The position numbers were made by a program, and so were the translations under genes. The notes under the pieces are model-generated. The model saw nothing but the letters and a program-made list of their open reading frames with translations. It was not told the origin of the DNA and made no database searches. From positions 62,001 to 126,000 of the forward strand of contig CAWGLW010000006.1 of NCBI GenBank assembly GCA_963823525.1: a stretch of DNA of 64,000 bases. Reading direction: 5' to 3'. The DNA comes from CAWGLW01 sp963823525 (GTDB lineage Bacteria; Pseudomonadota; Gammaproteobacteria; Steroidobacterales; Steroidobacteraceae). Positions 9,258 to 18,616 of the stretch are shown here, piece after piece (position 1 is the stretch's first letter; every line of letters begins with the position of its first letter).

Positions 9258-9352
9258 GTGCGCTCCCTACGGTAATAGCCGCCCGGAATATCCGGTGCAG
9301 CAAGGAGAGTTTGGAAAACCGCCGGCCCCACTCAGGGTCCAGCGAGCCGCGT

Positions 9353-9381
9353 AGCATAGCGGAGTCCGCCCTGCCCCGCAA
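9353..9381 (-). promoter_or_regulatory. Sigma-70 promoter of the rpsF operon
   Basis: On the minus strand a TTGCGG -35 (9381-9376) is separated by exactly 17 bp from a TATGCT -10 (9358-9353). The start of transcription would fall near 9346, leaving a leader of about 90 nt before rpsF. Leaders of this operon in other bacteria bind S6:S18; I see GC-rich inverted segments but cannot confirm that motif by eye. Confidence 0.7.
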
Positions 9382-9393
9382 TTGAAGCTGCGG

Positions 9394-10149
9394 TTACGCG
9401 GTGCCGCGGTCCCCGCCGCGCTGCCGGACCGCCTCAAACAGCAGAACTCCGGTCGCAACCGAGACATTGAGGCTCTCGACGGCACCCGCCATCGGTATCG
9501 AGACGAGCTGGTCGCAACACTCGCGCGTGAGGCGGCGAAGCCCCTCGCCCTCGGAGCCCATGACCAGCGCCGTCGGGCCGGCAAGATCGGCCTCGAAGAA
9601 TGACGCCTGCGCGCTGTCGTCTGCACCGATCAACCAGAATCCCCTGTCCTTGAGCTCGCGCAGCGTGCGCGCGAGATTGACCACAGAGATTAACGGCACG
9701 GACTCGGCCGCGCCGGCGGCAACTTTTCTTACGACCGCCGTCAGGCCGACCGCACGGGCTCGCGGCACGAGCACTGCGCAGACCCCCGCGGCATCGGCGG
9801 AACGCAGGCATGCGCCCAGGTTGTGCGGATCCTGGACACCGTCAAGGACGAGCAGCAATGGCGGACCCGTCGCGGCCTCCAGGGCTTCCTCGAGCTGCGT
9901 CTCCGGGTCGCCGGCGCGGGCAGGTATTTCCGCAACGACGCCCTGGTGGCGCCCCCGCTCGGCGAGGCGGTCGAGTTCCTCATCGCCGGTCTCCAGCACG
10001 ACCACGCTGACGCTCTTTGCAAGTTCGCGCAGTTCGGTGAGCCGTCTGTCACGACGCGTCGCCGAAAACAGTACACGCCGGACGCGCCCCGGGTTGCGCT
10101 TGAGCAATACGCGCACGGCATGAATACCGTAGGCCACCGTCTGGCTCAT
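9394..10149 (-). CDS. rlmB: 23S rRNA (guanosine-2'-O-)-methyltransferase RlmB
   Basis: RlmB methylates G2251 of 23S rRNA. The protein has an N-terminal L30e-like substrate-binding domain (YGIHAVRVLLKRNPGRV) and a C-terminal SPOUT domain with the three motifs LDGVQDPHNLGACLRSADA, VMGSEGEGLRRL and IPMAGAVESLNVSVA. At 251 residues it is normal. Its start overlaps the rnr stop by 4 bp (ATGA), so rnr-rlmB is a coupled pair as in E. coli. Confidence 0.97.
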   Translation of the reverse strand: MSQTVAYGIHAVRVLLKRNPGRVRRVLFSATRRDRRLTELRELAKSVSVVVLETGDEELDRLAERGRHQGVVAEIPARAGDPETQLEEALEAATGPPLLLVLDGVQDPHNLGACLRSADAAGVCAVLVPRARAVGLTAVVRKVAAGAAESVPLISVVNLARTLRELKDRGFWLIGADDSAQASFFEADLAGPTALVMGSEGEGLRRLTRECCDQLVSIPMAGAVESLNVSVATGVLLFEAVRQRGGDRGTA

Positions 10150-12377
10150 CCGCGCCGGCTCCGGCCTGGCCGGCTGCGACGGGTACGTCGCGACGCCGAG
10201 GTGGTCTCGGCCAGTTCGAAATCAATGCGGCGCTCGTCGAGCGAAACGTTGATCACCCGTACCCGGAGGCGATCACCCAGCTTGAAGACACGACCCGAGT
10301 TTCGCCCAACCATGCGAAAACCCGTCGCATCGCGGGCAAAGTACTCCTGCCCCAGCCCCGAGACGTGGATCAGGCCGTCGATCTGCATGCCCTCCAGTTG
10401 CACGAACAGGCCGAAATCGACGACGCCTGAGACCACCCCATCAAATTCCTCGCCGATACGGTCCTTCATGTAGTCGCACTTCAGCCAGGCCATCGCAGCA
10501 CGGGTCGCCTCGTCCGCGCGCCGCTCGCGCAGCGAGCAATCCTGCCCGAGTACCGGGAAAGGTCCGTGCCATTCCAGCAGTGCCTGCGGGTCGCCCCCGC
10601 TGAGCACCTGCCGGATCCCGCGATGCACGACGAGATCGGGATAGCGGCGTATTGGCGACGTGAAATGCGCGTAGTGCTCCAGCGCAAGACCGAAGTGGCC
10701 GATATTGCCGGGCTGGTACACGGCCTGGGGCATGGCTCGAATCACGGCCGTCGAGATCAGCGGGGCATCGGATCGATCCGCAATTTTCTGCAACAGTTCA
10801 CGGAGATGTTCGGGCTGGATCTCCTCGACCGGTGGTAACCACAAGCCGAATTCGCGCAGGAACTGCCGCAATGACTCGAGCCGGTCGAGTTCCGGCAGAC
10901 CGTGCACGCGATACAGCGTCGGCACGTGGTAGCGGTCGAGAAAGCGCGCCGCCGCAACGTTCGCCGCAACCATGCACTCCTCGATCAGCCGATGCGCATC
11001 ATTGCGCGGCTGCTCGTAGATCCTGGCAATGCGCCCCTGCGCATCGAAGGCGATTTTCAATTCCGGCGTATCGAGCTCGAGCGCGCCGCGCCCGCGACGC
11101 TCACGTGTCAGCGCGTGAAATGCGCCGTTCAGGGCGAGCAGGCGTTCGCGCAACCGGTGAGCGGGTCCAGCCTTGTGCTTATCCGGACTGGCCAGGAATT
11201 CGCCAACCTCGGTGTAGGTCAGCCTCGCCGATGAACGCATCACGCCCTCAAAGAAACGCGACCGCGTAATCCGGCCCGTGTCGCTGATGCGCATTTCACA
11301 GCACAGGCAGAGCCGGTCCTGGTCCGGCACCAGCGAGCACAATCCGTTGGACAGCGCCTCCGGCAGCATCGGCACGACTCGATTGGGAAAATAAACCGAG
11401 GTGCCGCGCTCGCGCGCCTCTGTATCGAGCGCGCTGCCGGGCGGCACATACGTTCCCACATCGGCGATTGCGACAATCACACGCCAGCTGCTGCCGGCAC
11501 GCTCGCAGAAGACCGCATCGTCGTAGTCACGTGCGTCTTCTCCGTCGATGGTCACCAGGTCGAGTTGGCGCAGGTCTTCGCGTCCACGGATTGCGCCGGC
11601 CGGGATCGACGCGCCGAAAGCCCCGGCCTCCGCCAGCGCCTGAGGCGGAAACTCATAAGGCAACCCATAGGAATGAATCGCGATATCGGTTTCCATGCCC
11701 GCTGCGCCCGTCTCACCGAGAACCCGCGAGACGCTCCCGAGCGGCTGAACGTTGCGGTCCGGCTGCCGGGTCAGTTCGACAATAACGACCTGTCCGCTCC
11801 GGGCCCCGCCAAGCTGCGCCTCGGGCACGAGTACCCGGTGTGATATGCGCGGGTTATCCGGTGTGACGTAGGCCACACCCGATTCAACCTGGAGCCGGCC
11901 GACGACTTCGCGTGTGCGTCGCTCGAGCACCTCGACGATCGTGCCCTGCCTGCGTCCCCGATGCGAAGGTCCTTCGACCCGCACGGCGACGCGATCGCCA
12001 TGCATGAGTTCGCGCATCTGCTGCCCCGGCAGGTGAACCGCGTCAGAACCGTCATCCGGCAGCAGCAGGCCATCGCCGCTGCGCTGCGCCTGCACGGTTC
12101 CGACCAGCAGCCCGGGCAGTTCATCCCGCAGGCAGTACTGCCCGCGTCGATTGACCACCACCTCACCGCGCTTCGCAAGCGCCTCGAGCTGCCTGCCGGC
12201 CTCGGCACTGGCCGCGGGACCGAGCGCCGCGATGACCTCCTCGGCGCGCATCGGCCGACCCGCTTTGCGCAAAATCGTTAAGACGTCACCCGCAGGAGAC
12301 TTTGCCCGCCCGGGGCTCCGGGGGCGCCGTGGCGCCTTCCGACTGGCTTTCGAGCTTGGTGTTCGCTTGTTGTTCAT
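10146..12377 (-). CDS. rnr: Ribonuclease R
   Basis: RNase R is a processive 3'-5' exoribonuclease able to unwind structured RNA. From the start at 12377 the order is: a basic N-terminal stretch, a winged-helix RNase-R domain (about 25-85), cold-shock-like OB domains, the RNB catalytic domain with IDGEDARDYDDAVF acidic residues, an S1 domain and an Arg/Ser-rich tail. The open frame continues upstream to 12485, but that would run through tRNA-Leu. The ATG at 12377, preceded by GAAGAAG, gives the expected N-terminus. The tRNA-Leu promoter lies on the opposite strand in its leader. Confidence 0.96.
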   Translation of the reverse strand: MNNKRTPSSKASRKAPRRPRSPGRAKSPAGDVLTILRKAGRPMRAEEVIAALGPAASAEAGRQLEALAKRGEVVVNRRGQYCLRDELPGLLVGTVQAQRSGDGLLLPDDGSDAVHLPGQQMRELMHGDRVAVRVEGPSHRGRRQGTIVEVLERRTREVVGRLQVESGVAYVTPDNPRISHRVLVPEAQLGGARSGQVVIVELTRQPDRNVQPLGSVSRVLGETGAAGMETDIAIHSYGLPYEFPPQALAEAGAFGASIPAGAIRGREDLRQLDLVTIDGEDARDYDDAVFCERAGSSWRVIVAIADVGTYVPPGSALDTEARERGTSVYFPNRVVPMLPEALSNGLCSLVPDQDRLCLCCEMRISDTGRITRSRFFEGVMRSSARLTYTEVGEFLASPDKHKAGPAHRLRERLLALNGAFHALTRERRGRGALELDTPELKIAFDAQGRIARIYEQPRNDAHRLIEECMVAANVAAARFLDRYHVPTLYRVHGLPELDRLESLRQFLREFGLWLPPVEEIQPEHLRELLQKIADRSDAPLISTAVIRAMPQAVYQPGNIGHFGLALEHYAHFTSPIRRYPDLVVHRGIRQVLSGGDPQALLEWHGPFPVLGQDCSLRERRADEATRAAMAWLKCDYMKDRIGEEFDGVVSGVVDFGLFVQLEGMQIDGLIHVSGLGQEYFARDATGFRMVGRNSGRVFKLGDRLRVRVINVSLDERRIDFELAETTSASRRTRRSRPGRSRRG

Positions 12378-12387
12378 CGCTTCTTCG

Positions 12388-12416
12388 TTGACAGTTCCAT
12401 GGCCCGCCAGTAAATT
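12388..12416 (+). promoter_or_regulatory. Consensus sigma-70 promoter for tRNA-Leu
   Basis: A perfect TTGACA -35 (12388-12393), a 17-bp spacer and a TAAATT -10 (12411-12416) lie 40 bp before the tRNA. The -35 is 10 bp from the divergent rnr start codon, so RNA polymerase binding here occupies the rnr leader. Confidence 0.8.
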
Positions 12417-12455
12417 GCGCCGCCTTCGACGCGGGCACAAGCCTCGTCGCAGACG

Positions 12456-12542
12456 GCCCAGATGGCGGAACTGGTAGACGCGCATGGTTCAGGTCCATGT
12501 CTACGCAAGTAGGTGGAGGTTCGAGTCCTCTTCTGGGCACCA
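12456..12542 (+). tRNA. tRNA-Leu (CAG anticodon)
   Basis: The 87-nt gene folds as a class II tRNA: a seven-base acceptor stem GCCCAGA/TCTGGGC, a D-arm with GGTAGAC, an anticodon stem CATGG/CCATG with loop TTCAGGT (anticodon CAG), a long variable arm and a T-arm GGAGG TTCGAGT CCTCT. The CCA end is encoded at 12540-12542. A rho-independent terminator follows directly, so it is a single-gene unit. Confidence 0.96.
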
Positions 12543-12543
12543 T

Positions 12544-12582
12544 AAAACCTTTTCAACTCAGTAAGTTGAAAGGGTTTTTTAT
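12544..12582 (+). terminator. Rho-independent terminator of tRNA-Leu
   Basis: An inverted repeat AACCTTTTCAACT / AGTTGAAAGGGTT with a short loop and one G-T pair is followed by a run of six T. It starts two bases after the tRNA CCA end. The A-run on the other side means it could also work in reverse. Confidence 0.85.
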
Positions 12583-12686
12583 TGCGCTTTATAAACCTCG
12601 GCGGCGCGGATCGCCGGCCGCTGGCCGCGGAACCGTGACCACCGCAGCCGTGAATCGAAATCGCCCCGATCATCGAAATCGGATGC

Positions 12687-13679
12687 ATGCACCAGTGTAA
12701 CGATTCACGCGCCTTCGCGCGGCTGCTTGACGCTTCGATCTACTTCTCGTTCGACCGCAGCGGATTTCGCCGCCATGCCCGCTCTTTCAGTGAAGTGGAT
12801 CTCGACGTCAATCTCACGGGCCGGGTCTGCCTGGTCACCGGTGCCAATTCCGGTATCGGCTATGCCACCGCCCTGGCGCTCGCCGAAAGAAACGCGACCG
12901 TCTGGCTGCTATGCCGCGATGCTGCTCGCGGACGGGCAGCTGCCACGCAGATCAGGCGCCAGAGTGGATCGCGCCGGGTTCATTTCGCCCGGCTCGATGT
13001 CTCCGATCTCACGGCCATCCGACACTTTGCCGACGCCTTCAGCCCACCACGCGTCGACATGCTGGTGCACAACGCGGGCCTGCTGCCCGATGCACGCACC
13101 GAATCTGCACAGGGTTATGAAATGACGCTGGCCACCCACGTGATCGGCCCGAACCTGCTGACACGCCTGCTCATCCCGCGGCTGCAGAGATCGGCTGATG
13201 CGCGAGTCGTGTTCGTTACCTCCGGAGGCATGTACACGCAGCGGCTTTCACTGGAGGACCTCGAATGGCGACATCGCCCGTATGACGGCGTGACTGCCTA
13301 CGCGCAGACGAAGCGAATGCAGGTGGTACTGACCGAGCAACTGGCCAGGGCACTTGGCCCGTCCGGGATCACGGTCAACGCGATGCACCCGGGCTGGGCC
13401 GACACGCCTTCGGTGCGCCACGCATTGCCCCGCTTCTGGCAGTTCACACAACATCGTCTGCGGACGGCCGCCGAGGCCGCCGACACGGTAACCTGGCTTG
13501 CGGCAAGCGACGCGGCGCGAGGCGAGACCGGCGGCCTGTGGTTTGATCGGGCGCGGCGAACAACCCACCTCTTGCCCTGGACCCGGGAGACGCGCGCCCA
13601 GCGCGACGCGTTCGCCGCCCTGCTCAACGATTCGATGACCAACACACTGCAGGTCTCTGCGTCAGCGCGCGCGGCCTGA
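12687..13679 (+). CDS. DHRS12-like short-chain dehydrogenase/reductase
   Basis: The Rossmann signature TGANSGIG, the NAG motif (VHNAG) and the catalytic YAQTK (Tyr-x3-Lys) are all present. The pre-domain (SIYFSFDRSGFRRHARSF) and the segment MHPGWADTPSVRHALPRF resemble the DHRS12 branch of SDRs, known from animals and from bacteria, rather than generic FabG-like enzymes. Its substrate is unknown. It is transcribed away from tRNA-Leu and converges on the FAN1-type nuclease gene. The first ATG is used; the 40-residue N-terminal region fits the family, so no later start is needed. Confidence 0.88.
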   Translation: MHQCNDSRAFARLLDASIYFSFDRSGFRRHARSFSEVDLDVNLTGRVCLVTGANSGIGYATALALAERNATVWLLCRDAARGRAAATQIRRQSGSRRVHFARLDVSDLTAIRHFADAFSPPRVDMLVHNAGLLPDARTESAQGYEMTLATHVIGPNLLTRLLIPRLQRSADARVVFVTSGGMYTQRLSLEDLEWRHRPYDGVTAYAQTKRMQVVLTEQLARALGPSGITVNAMHPGWADTPSVRHALPRFWQFTQHRLRTAAEAADTVTWLAASDAARGETGGLWFDRARRTTHLLPWTRETRAQRDAFAALLNDSMTNTLQVSASARAA

Positions 13680-13725
13680 TCATCCGGCTGCCGCATGCCT
13701 GGGTCCGCGCCACGGAACCCGGCCG

Positions 13726-15900
13726 CTATCCATCCTGCAGGTCCGCAGCCCGGCGCTCATTGACCAGCAACAGCAACTCGGCCGCCGCTTCAGCGTCGCA
13801 CATCGCCCTGTGGTGTGATTTGAGCGGTATCTGGTAGCGCTCGCACAGCGAGGCCAGGCTGTACGAGTCGTGTCCGGGATAAAGTTTGCGCATGGATGCG
13901 CAGGTACACAGTTTGGGGCGACGGAAACGCTGCCCCAGTCGCGCATACTCGCGACTGACGAATCCGTAGTCGAAGTTGACATTGTGGGCGACGAATATCG
14001 CCTCGCCAATGAATTCGTCGAACGCACCGGCGATGCCGGCGAACACGGGCGCATCGGCAACCATCGCGTCCGAGATGCCGGTCAGGCGCGTAATGCCGGG
14101 TGGTATGGCCCGTTGCGGATTGATCAGGCTCTGGTAGCGATCGACGATAACGCCGTCGCGTAGCTTGACCGCAGCGATCTCGGTGATGCGATGCTGCTCG
14201 CCATGACCGCCAGTCGTCTCCACATCAACGACGACGTATTCCTGCGCGGGGTCCAGCACCCAGCGCACCCGCAGCACGTCTGCACGCAGCCCGGCCGCGC
14301 GCATCTGCCGCAGCCGCAGCAACTGGCTGCGCTTCAACTGGTCTCCTTCGGCCTTGATCTCTGCGAAACGGACACCGGCATCGTCAACGATCATCAAGTC
14401 CGGCCAGCCGTACCGCATCGAGGGATAGTCCTCAGCCAGCTTGCGCAGCATGACCGCGAGCGCCGGGCTGTCCGCGTGCTCGAGTAACGCAAAGACCGTC
14501 TCCACGGTCCGCGGCCGCCAGCGAAACACCCCGTTCGGCGTCCCGGAGTGACGTGCCATCGTCTGAAGCAGCGCGCGCCTGATCAAGGGACGATCGGCGA
14601 GTGCCGCCAGTTTCGCCTCGATCGACTGCCGGTAGCGGCGATAGAACGACCGGTCCTGCAACGCTGCCGGCAAGGCTTCGAAAGGCGAATGCAGCGTCGC
14701 CCCGTCACTGCAGAACAACTCGTCCCAGAAGAGCAGACCGAAAAGGAAACGCCAGGGCGCATTTTCCGCACGAAACGCCCGTTGTCCGGCCGCCTCGAAA
14801 TATCTGATCGCCGCACGTTCCGGTGCGCCTACGTAGGCTTCATCGAGATTGATGGTTGCGGCTGACCGCAGCCAGTCGGTCTGCTCGGTTGTCCTCTTGC
14901 GGCCGAATTTCCGTTGCAAAAGATCATTCGCGAAAAGCCACTCTTCCTCGCTGCGTGCCTCGGTGATGCACTGTTCCAGGCGAAGACGCGCTGCCTCGTC
15001 ATGTCCCGTTGAGAGCTGCAGGCGAATCAGCCGCTCCGTGCACTTGAGCGAATCGCCGCGACGGTAGAAGGCCAGCGCCATCTCCGGCTGGCCTGCCTTC
15101 TCCAGCACCTGGCCCATCGCGCAGGCGAGTGAATCCCGGGACGCCATCGCCGCCTCGGAATGCGGCTCAGGCCACCGCCCGGCCTCGTCGATCAGCATGC
15201 GTTGCACGCGTGCGCCCGCATGACTGAACGCCGCCAGCCGGGAAGCAAAGAAGAAGGCCTCCCTGGCCTCTTCGCGATCGGCATAGCGTGGTTCGTACGA
15301 TGCCCGGAAGGAGTGGGTTCGAACCAGCCCCATATCGCGCATCGTGAACCGCGACAGGCTATCGCGGCACTCACCGAAATACAGGAATAAAAGGAAACTC
15401 ACCCAGTCCCCGTGCTGCTGCACGAACAGCTGATCGTGCCCGGCGGCATCGATGAACGCCTCCTGCGCACCCCGCTCGAGCGCCAGCTCGATCAACTGCG
15501 CTTTCTTGAGCGTTCGACTCAAGCCGGGGCACGACCGAAGCAGCTGGCCCTGGATCTCGCCGCGAGTCAGCAGCCCGAGGATATCCTCCAGGTGGCGCGC
15601 CTCCGGCGAGGCGACCCAGCCCGCTGTGCGCAGCCTCTGCAGTGGACCTGCCAGCTCGCCGATCTCCGGGTAGCGCAGCTTGCGCAGATTAAAGACACGG
15701 CCCTTGCGATTGACCAGGCGGATATACAGGCTTTGCGCCGCAGCGTCGAGAGACCGGAAATCCAGCGACAGTCGATGGTCCCTGTCATCGAGCACGTGCC
15801 CATAGTGCTGATCGACGAAACCCAGCAGTTCGAGAAAATGCTGCCGGTAATAGAAAGCCGGCAATTCGGGCCGCCGCGTCGAGGGAATTGAGTCAGGCAA
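13726..15900 (-). CDS. FAN1-like VRR-NUC nuclease fused to a DnaQ-type 3'-5' exonuclease
   Basis: Residues 1-550 look like a bacterial FAN1 structure-specific nuclease: the N-terminal AAAQSLYIRLVNRKGRVF and KLRYPEIGEL segments, a helical TPR-like middle, and a VRR-NUC active site with P500-D501, E514 and K516 (AEIKAEGDQL). Residues 553-715 form a complete DEDDh exonuclease: D559/E561 in VDVETTG, D644 in NFDYGF, and H697-x4-D702. FAN1 cleaves branched and crosslinked DNA; the second domain would trim 3' ends. Bacterial FAN1 proteins usually end after VRR-NUC, at about 550 residues. No frameshift or internal start is evident at the junction. Confidence 0.88.
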   Translation of the reverse strand: MPDSIPSTRRPELPAFYYRQHFLELLGFVDQHYGHVLDDRDHRLSLDFRSLDAAAQSLYIRLVNRKGRVFNLRKLRYPEIGELAGPLQRLRTAGWVASPEARHLEDILGLLTRGEIQGQLLRSCPGLSRTLKKAQLIELALERGAQEAFIDAAGHDQLFVQQHGDWVSFLLFLYFGECRDSLSRFTMRDMGLVRTHSFRASYEPRYADREEAREAFFFASRLAAFSHAGARVQRMLIDEAGRWPEPHSEAAMASRDSLACAMGQVLEKAGQPEMALAFYRRGDSLKCTERLIRLQLSTGHDEAARLRLEQCITEARSEEEWLFANDLLQRKFGRKRTTEQTDWLRSAATINLDEAYVGAPERAAIRYFEAAGQRAFRAENAPWRFLFGLLFWDELFCSDGATLHSPFEALPAALQDRSFYRRYRQSIEAKLAALADRPLIRRALLQTMARHSGTPNGVFRWRPRTVETVFALLEHADSPALAVMLRKLAEDYPSMRYGWPDLMIVDDAGVRFAEIKAEGDQLKRSQLLRLRQMRAAGLRADVLRVRWVLDPAQEYVVVDVETTGGHGEQHRITEIAAVKLRDGVIVDRYQSLINPQRAIPPGITRLTGISDAMVADAPVFAGIAGAFDEFIGEAIFVAHNVNFDYGFVSREYARLGQRFRRPKLCTCASMRKLYPGHDSYSLASLCERYQIPLKSHHRAMCDAEAAAELLLLVNERRAADLQDG

Positions 15901-15965
15901 GACAGTTCAGCAACGGAACGTCGCAGACAGTTTCATTCCGACACACGGCCGCTTCGTTCCTCTCG

Positions 15966-17306
15966 TCAGACCAGCGGCTGATCGCCTTCAGAACTGGCGA
16001 CGACGGCAACGCCACAGGAGTCCGACCAGACATTGACAGCCGTGCGCAGCATGTCGAGCGGGCGGTCGATGGCAAGCAACAGCAGCGCGCCGTCGATCGG
16101 CAGGCCGAGTGCGGTCAGTATCGCGGTCATCATGACCAGTCCGGCTGACGGAATACCGGCTGCACCTACCGAGGCCAGCAATGCCGAGATCACGATGAAC
16201 GCCTGTTTGCCCAGCGTCAGATCGAAATCACCGACTGAGGCATAGTATTGCGACAGGAAGATCACGCCGACACATTCATAAAGCGCGGTACCGTCCATGT
16301 TGATCGTCGCGCCAAGCGGCAGGACGAAAGACGTGTACCGGTTCGAAACACGGCCCCTCTCCTCGGCCGCCTCGAGTGTTACCGGCAGCGTGATTGACGA
16401 AGATGAGGTTGAAAAAGCCGTCATCAGCGCGGGCGACATCGCCCGGAACCAGGCGACCGGAGAAACGCCGCCGACGAATCGCAGCAACAAGGGCAAGGTG
16501 ACCAGCGCATGGAACAGCAGCGCAGCCACCACTACCGCCATGTACTTGACCAGGGGCGCGAAGACGCTGAAGCCGGTTTCACCAATCACCTTTACGACCA
16601 GCGCAAACACGCCGAACGGGATAAGCTTGAGCACCCAGCCTGCCACGGCCATCATCACTTCAAAAGCCGACTGAAACAGCCCGCCAAGCCGGTCGCGGTG
16701 AGGTTGTGGTGACTTGCCGATGAAGTACCCGAAAATAAGCGCGAAGACAATGACCTGCAGCATCAGGCCGTTCTCTGATAACGCGCCGAACACGTTCTCG
16801 GGAATCATGCGCAGAATGATGCCGCCGAAACTCGTCCCCTCGCCGGGCTCGAACGCGGCGGGAACCTGCAGCGAAAGGGGTGGCTCGGCGCCGGGCGCGA
16901 CCACGCCGGGCCTGACGAGGTTGATCGCAACCAGCCCGGTGACGATGGCCAGCAGTGACGTGCTCATGTAGTAAGCCAGCGTTTTCGCACCAAGCCGGCC
17001 GAATTCGCGCCCTCCCGCGATCCCGGCGACACCGGTCACGATACTGGTGAGAATCAGCGGCACGATCAGCATCTTCAGCAGGCGCATGAAGATGTCCGCA
17101 ACGGCACTGAACGGTGCCAGCCAGGCGGCACGTTGGGATGCCGGGTCGAGTTCGGTGCTCTGCACCTCCAGGCCCGCCTTGACCGTCTTGACGATCACCT
17201 CACCGCCCTCGGTGAAGTTCTGCAACCCCCAGCCGACGAGGGCGCCAAGCACCATTGCGAGCAGGATCTGCGTGTGCAGCTTCACCGCCGTTTCATCCCG
17301 GCTCAA
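15966..17306 (-). CDS. Dicarboxylate/amino acid:cation symporter (DAACS family)
   Basis: The 446-residue membrane protein has the DAACS/GltP-DctA features: eight hydrophobic helices, a serine-rich re-entrant loop (FSTSSSSITLPVTLE), an NMDGTALYE motif and the SAGIPSAG-like second hairpin (GAAGIPSAGLV). It takes up glutamate, aspartate or C4-dicarboxylates with protons or sodium; which one cannot be told by eye. Its start overlaps the purA stop by 4 bp (ATGA), placing it last in the hfl-purA operon, where many relatives have other genes. Confidence 0.93.
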   Translation of the reverse strand: MSRDETAVKLHTQILLAMVLGALVGWGLQNFTEGGEVIVKTVKAGLEVQSTELDPASQRAAWLAPFSAVADIFMRLLKMLIVPLILTSIVTGVAGIAGGREFGRLGAKTLAYYMSTSLLAIVTGLVAINLVRPGVVAPGAEPPLSLQVPAAFEPGEGTSFGGIILRMIPENVFGALSENGLMLQVIVFALIFGYFIGKSPQPHRDRLGGLFQSAFEVMMAVAGWVLKLIPFGVFALVVKVIGETGFSVFAPLVKYMAVVVAALLFHALVTLPLLLRFVGGVSPVAWFRAMSPALMTAFSTSSSSITLPVTLEAAEERGRVSNRYTSFVLPLGATINMDGTALYECVGVIFLSQYYASVGDFDLTLGKQAFIVISALLASVGAAGIPSAGLVMMTAILTALGLPIDGALLLLAIDRPLDMLRTAVNVWSDSCGVAVVASSEGDQPLV

Positions 17307-18595
17307 TCATAGGGATGCCGCAGGACGATCGTGTCGTCGCGCTCGGAGCCGGTGGAAACGATATCGATGGGCACACCGGACAGCTCTTCGAGGCGCGCCA
17401 GGTAACGCCTGGCATTCTCGGGCAGTTTCGCAAACTCCCTGACCCCGGCGGTCGCGCCGCTCCAGCCCGGCAGCGTTTCGTAGACCGGTTCGCATTCAGG
17501 GTAGCGATGCGGCAGCAGGGGTGGCTGCTCGATGGTCGTACCGTCGATCCGATACGCCGTACAGACCTTGATGGTTTCAAATCCGTCGAGCACGTCGAGC
17601 TTGGTCACGCAGAGGCTCGAGATGCTGTTATGCAGGACAGCGCGACGCATTGCGACGGCGTCGAACCAGCCACAACGTCGCGGGCGACCCGTGACTGCGC
17701 CAAACTCGTGGCCGGCGCGCCCCAGTTCCTTTCCGTGGTCGTCAAATAATTCGGTCGGAAACGGACCGCCGCCGACCCTTGTCGCATAGGCTTTTACGAT
17801 ACCGAGCACGTGATCGATGTCGCACGGACCCAGTCCGGTACCCACGGCCGCCTCGCCGGCAATCGTGTTTGACGAAGTGACGAACGGGTAGGTGCCCACG
17901 TCGATGTCCAGCAACGCACCCTGAGCCCCCTCGAACAGCAGGTTGCTGCCGGCCTGCATGTGGCTGCGCAATCGCGCACTGACGTCGATGACCAGCGGCT
18001 TGATCCGCTCGGCCCTGTCCAGCAGCAGATCGAGCAACTGTGAATAGTCAACGGTCTCGGCGCTGAAATAGCGGCTCAGGATGAAGTTGTGATACTCGAG
18101 CGCTTCTCCGAGTCGCGCCGCGAGGCGCTCCGGCTCGAAAAGGTCAGCGACCCGCACGGCCCGGCGCGCCACCTTGTCCTCGTAGGCCGGCCCGATGCCG
18201 CGGCCGGTCGTGCCGATTGCGTTAGCGCCGCGGGCCTGTTCCCGGGCGTGATCGAGGGCCGTGTGCGAAGGCAGGATAAGCGCGCAGTTCGGACTGATGC
18301 GCAGACGCTCGAATACGGGCACGTTCTTCTGTACAAGCTTGTCGGCTTCCTGGAACAACGCATCCAGCGACAGCACGACGCCATTGCCGATCAGGCACTC
18401 CACTCCGGGTCGCAGGATGCCCGATGGAATCAGCGACAGAATGGTCTTGGCACCGCCGATGACCAGCGTATGCCCCGCATTGTGCCCGCCCTGGAAGCGT
18501 GCCACCGCAGCCACGTGTTCGGTCAGCAGGTCGACGACCTTGCCCTTGCCTTCGTCACCCCACTGGGCCCCGATGACGACTAGATTCTTGGCCAT
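17303..18595 (-). CDS. purA: Adenylosuccinate synthetase
   Basis: PurA joins IMP and aspartate using GTP in AMP synthesis. The N-terminal GAQWGDEGKGKVVDLL loop, the HNAGHT motif, the TTGRGIGPAYEDK stretch and the C-terminal STGSERDDTI guanine-binding region are all visible. The 430-residue length is standard. It follows a DUF2065 gene, as purA follows yjeT in E. coli. Confidence 0.98.
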   Translation of the reverse strand: MAKNLVVIGAQWGDEGKGKVVDLLTEHVAAVARFQGGHNAGHTLVIGGAKTILSLIPSGILRPGVECLIGNGVVLSLDALFQEADKLVQKNVPVFERLRISPNCALILPSHTALDHAREQARGANAIGTTGRGIGPAYEDKVARRAVRVADLFEPERLAARLGEALEYHNFILSRYFSAETVDYSQLLDLLLDRAERIKPLVIDVSARLRSHMQAGSNLLFEGAQGALLDIDVGTYPFVTSSNTIAGEAAVGTGLGPCDIDHVLGIVKAYATRVGGGPFPTELFDDHGKELGRAGHEFGAVTGRPRRCGWFDAVAMRRAVLHNSISSLCVTKLDVLDGFETIKVCTAYRIDGTTIEQPPLLPHRYPECEPVYETLPGWSGATAGVREFAKLPENARRYLARLEELSGVPIDIVSTGSERDDTIVLRHPYD

Positions 18596-18616
18596 TTTCG
18601 CTTGTCCGTGGTCATC

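Noticed and set aside
12378..12485. Longer rnr start
   Set aside because: It would read through tRNA-Leu and its promoter; the ATG at 12377 gives the family N-terminus.
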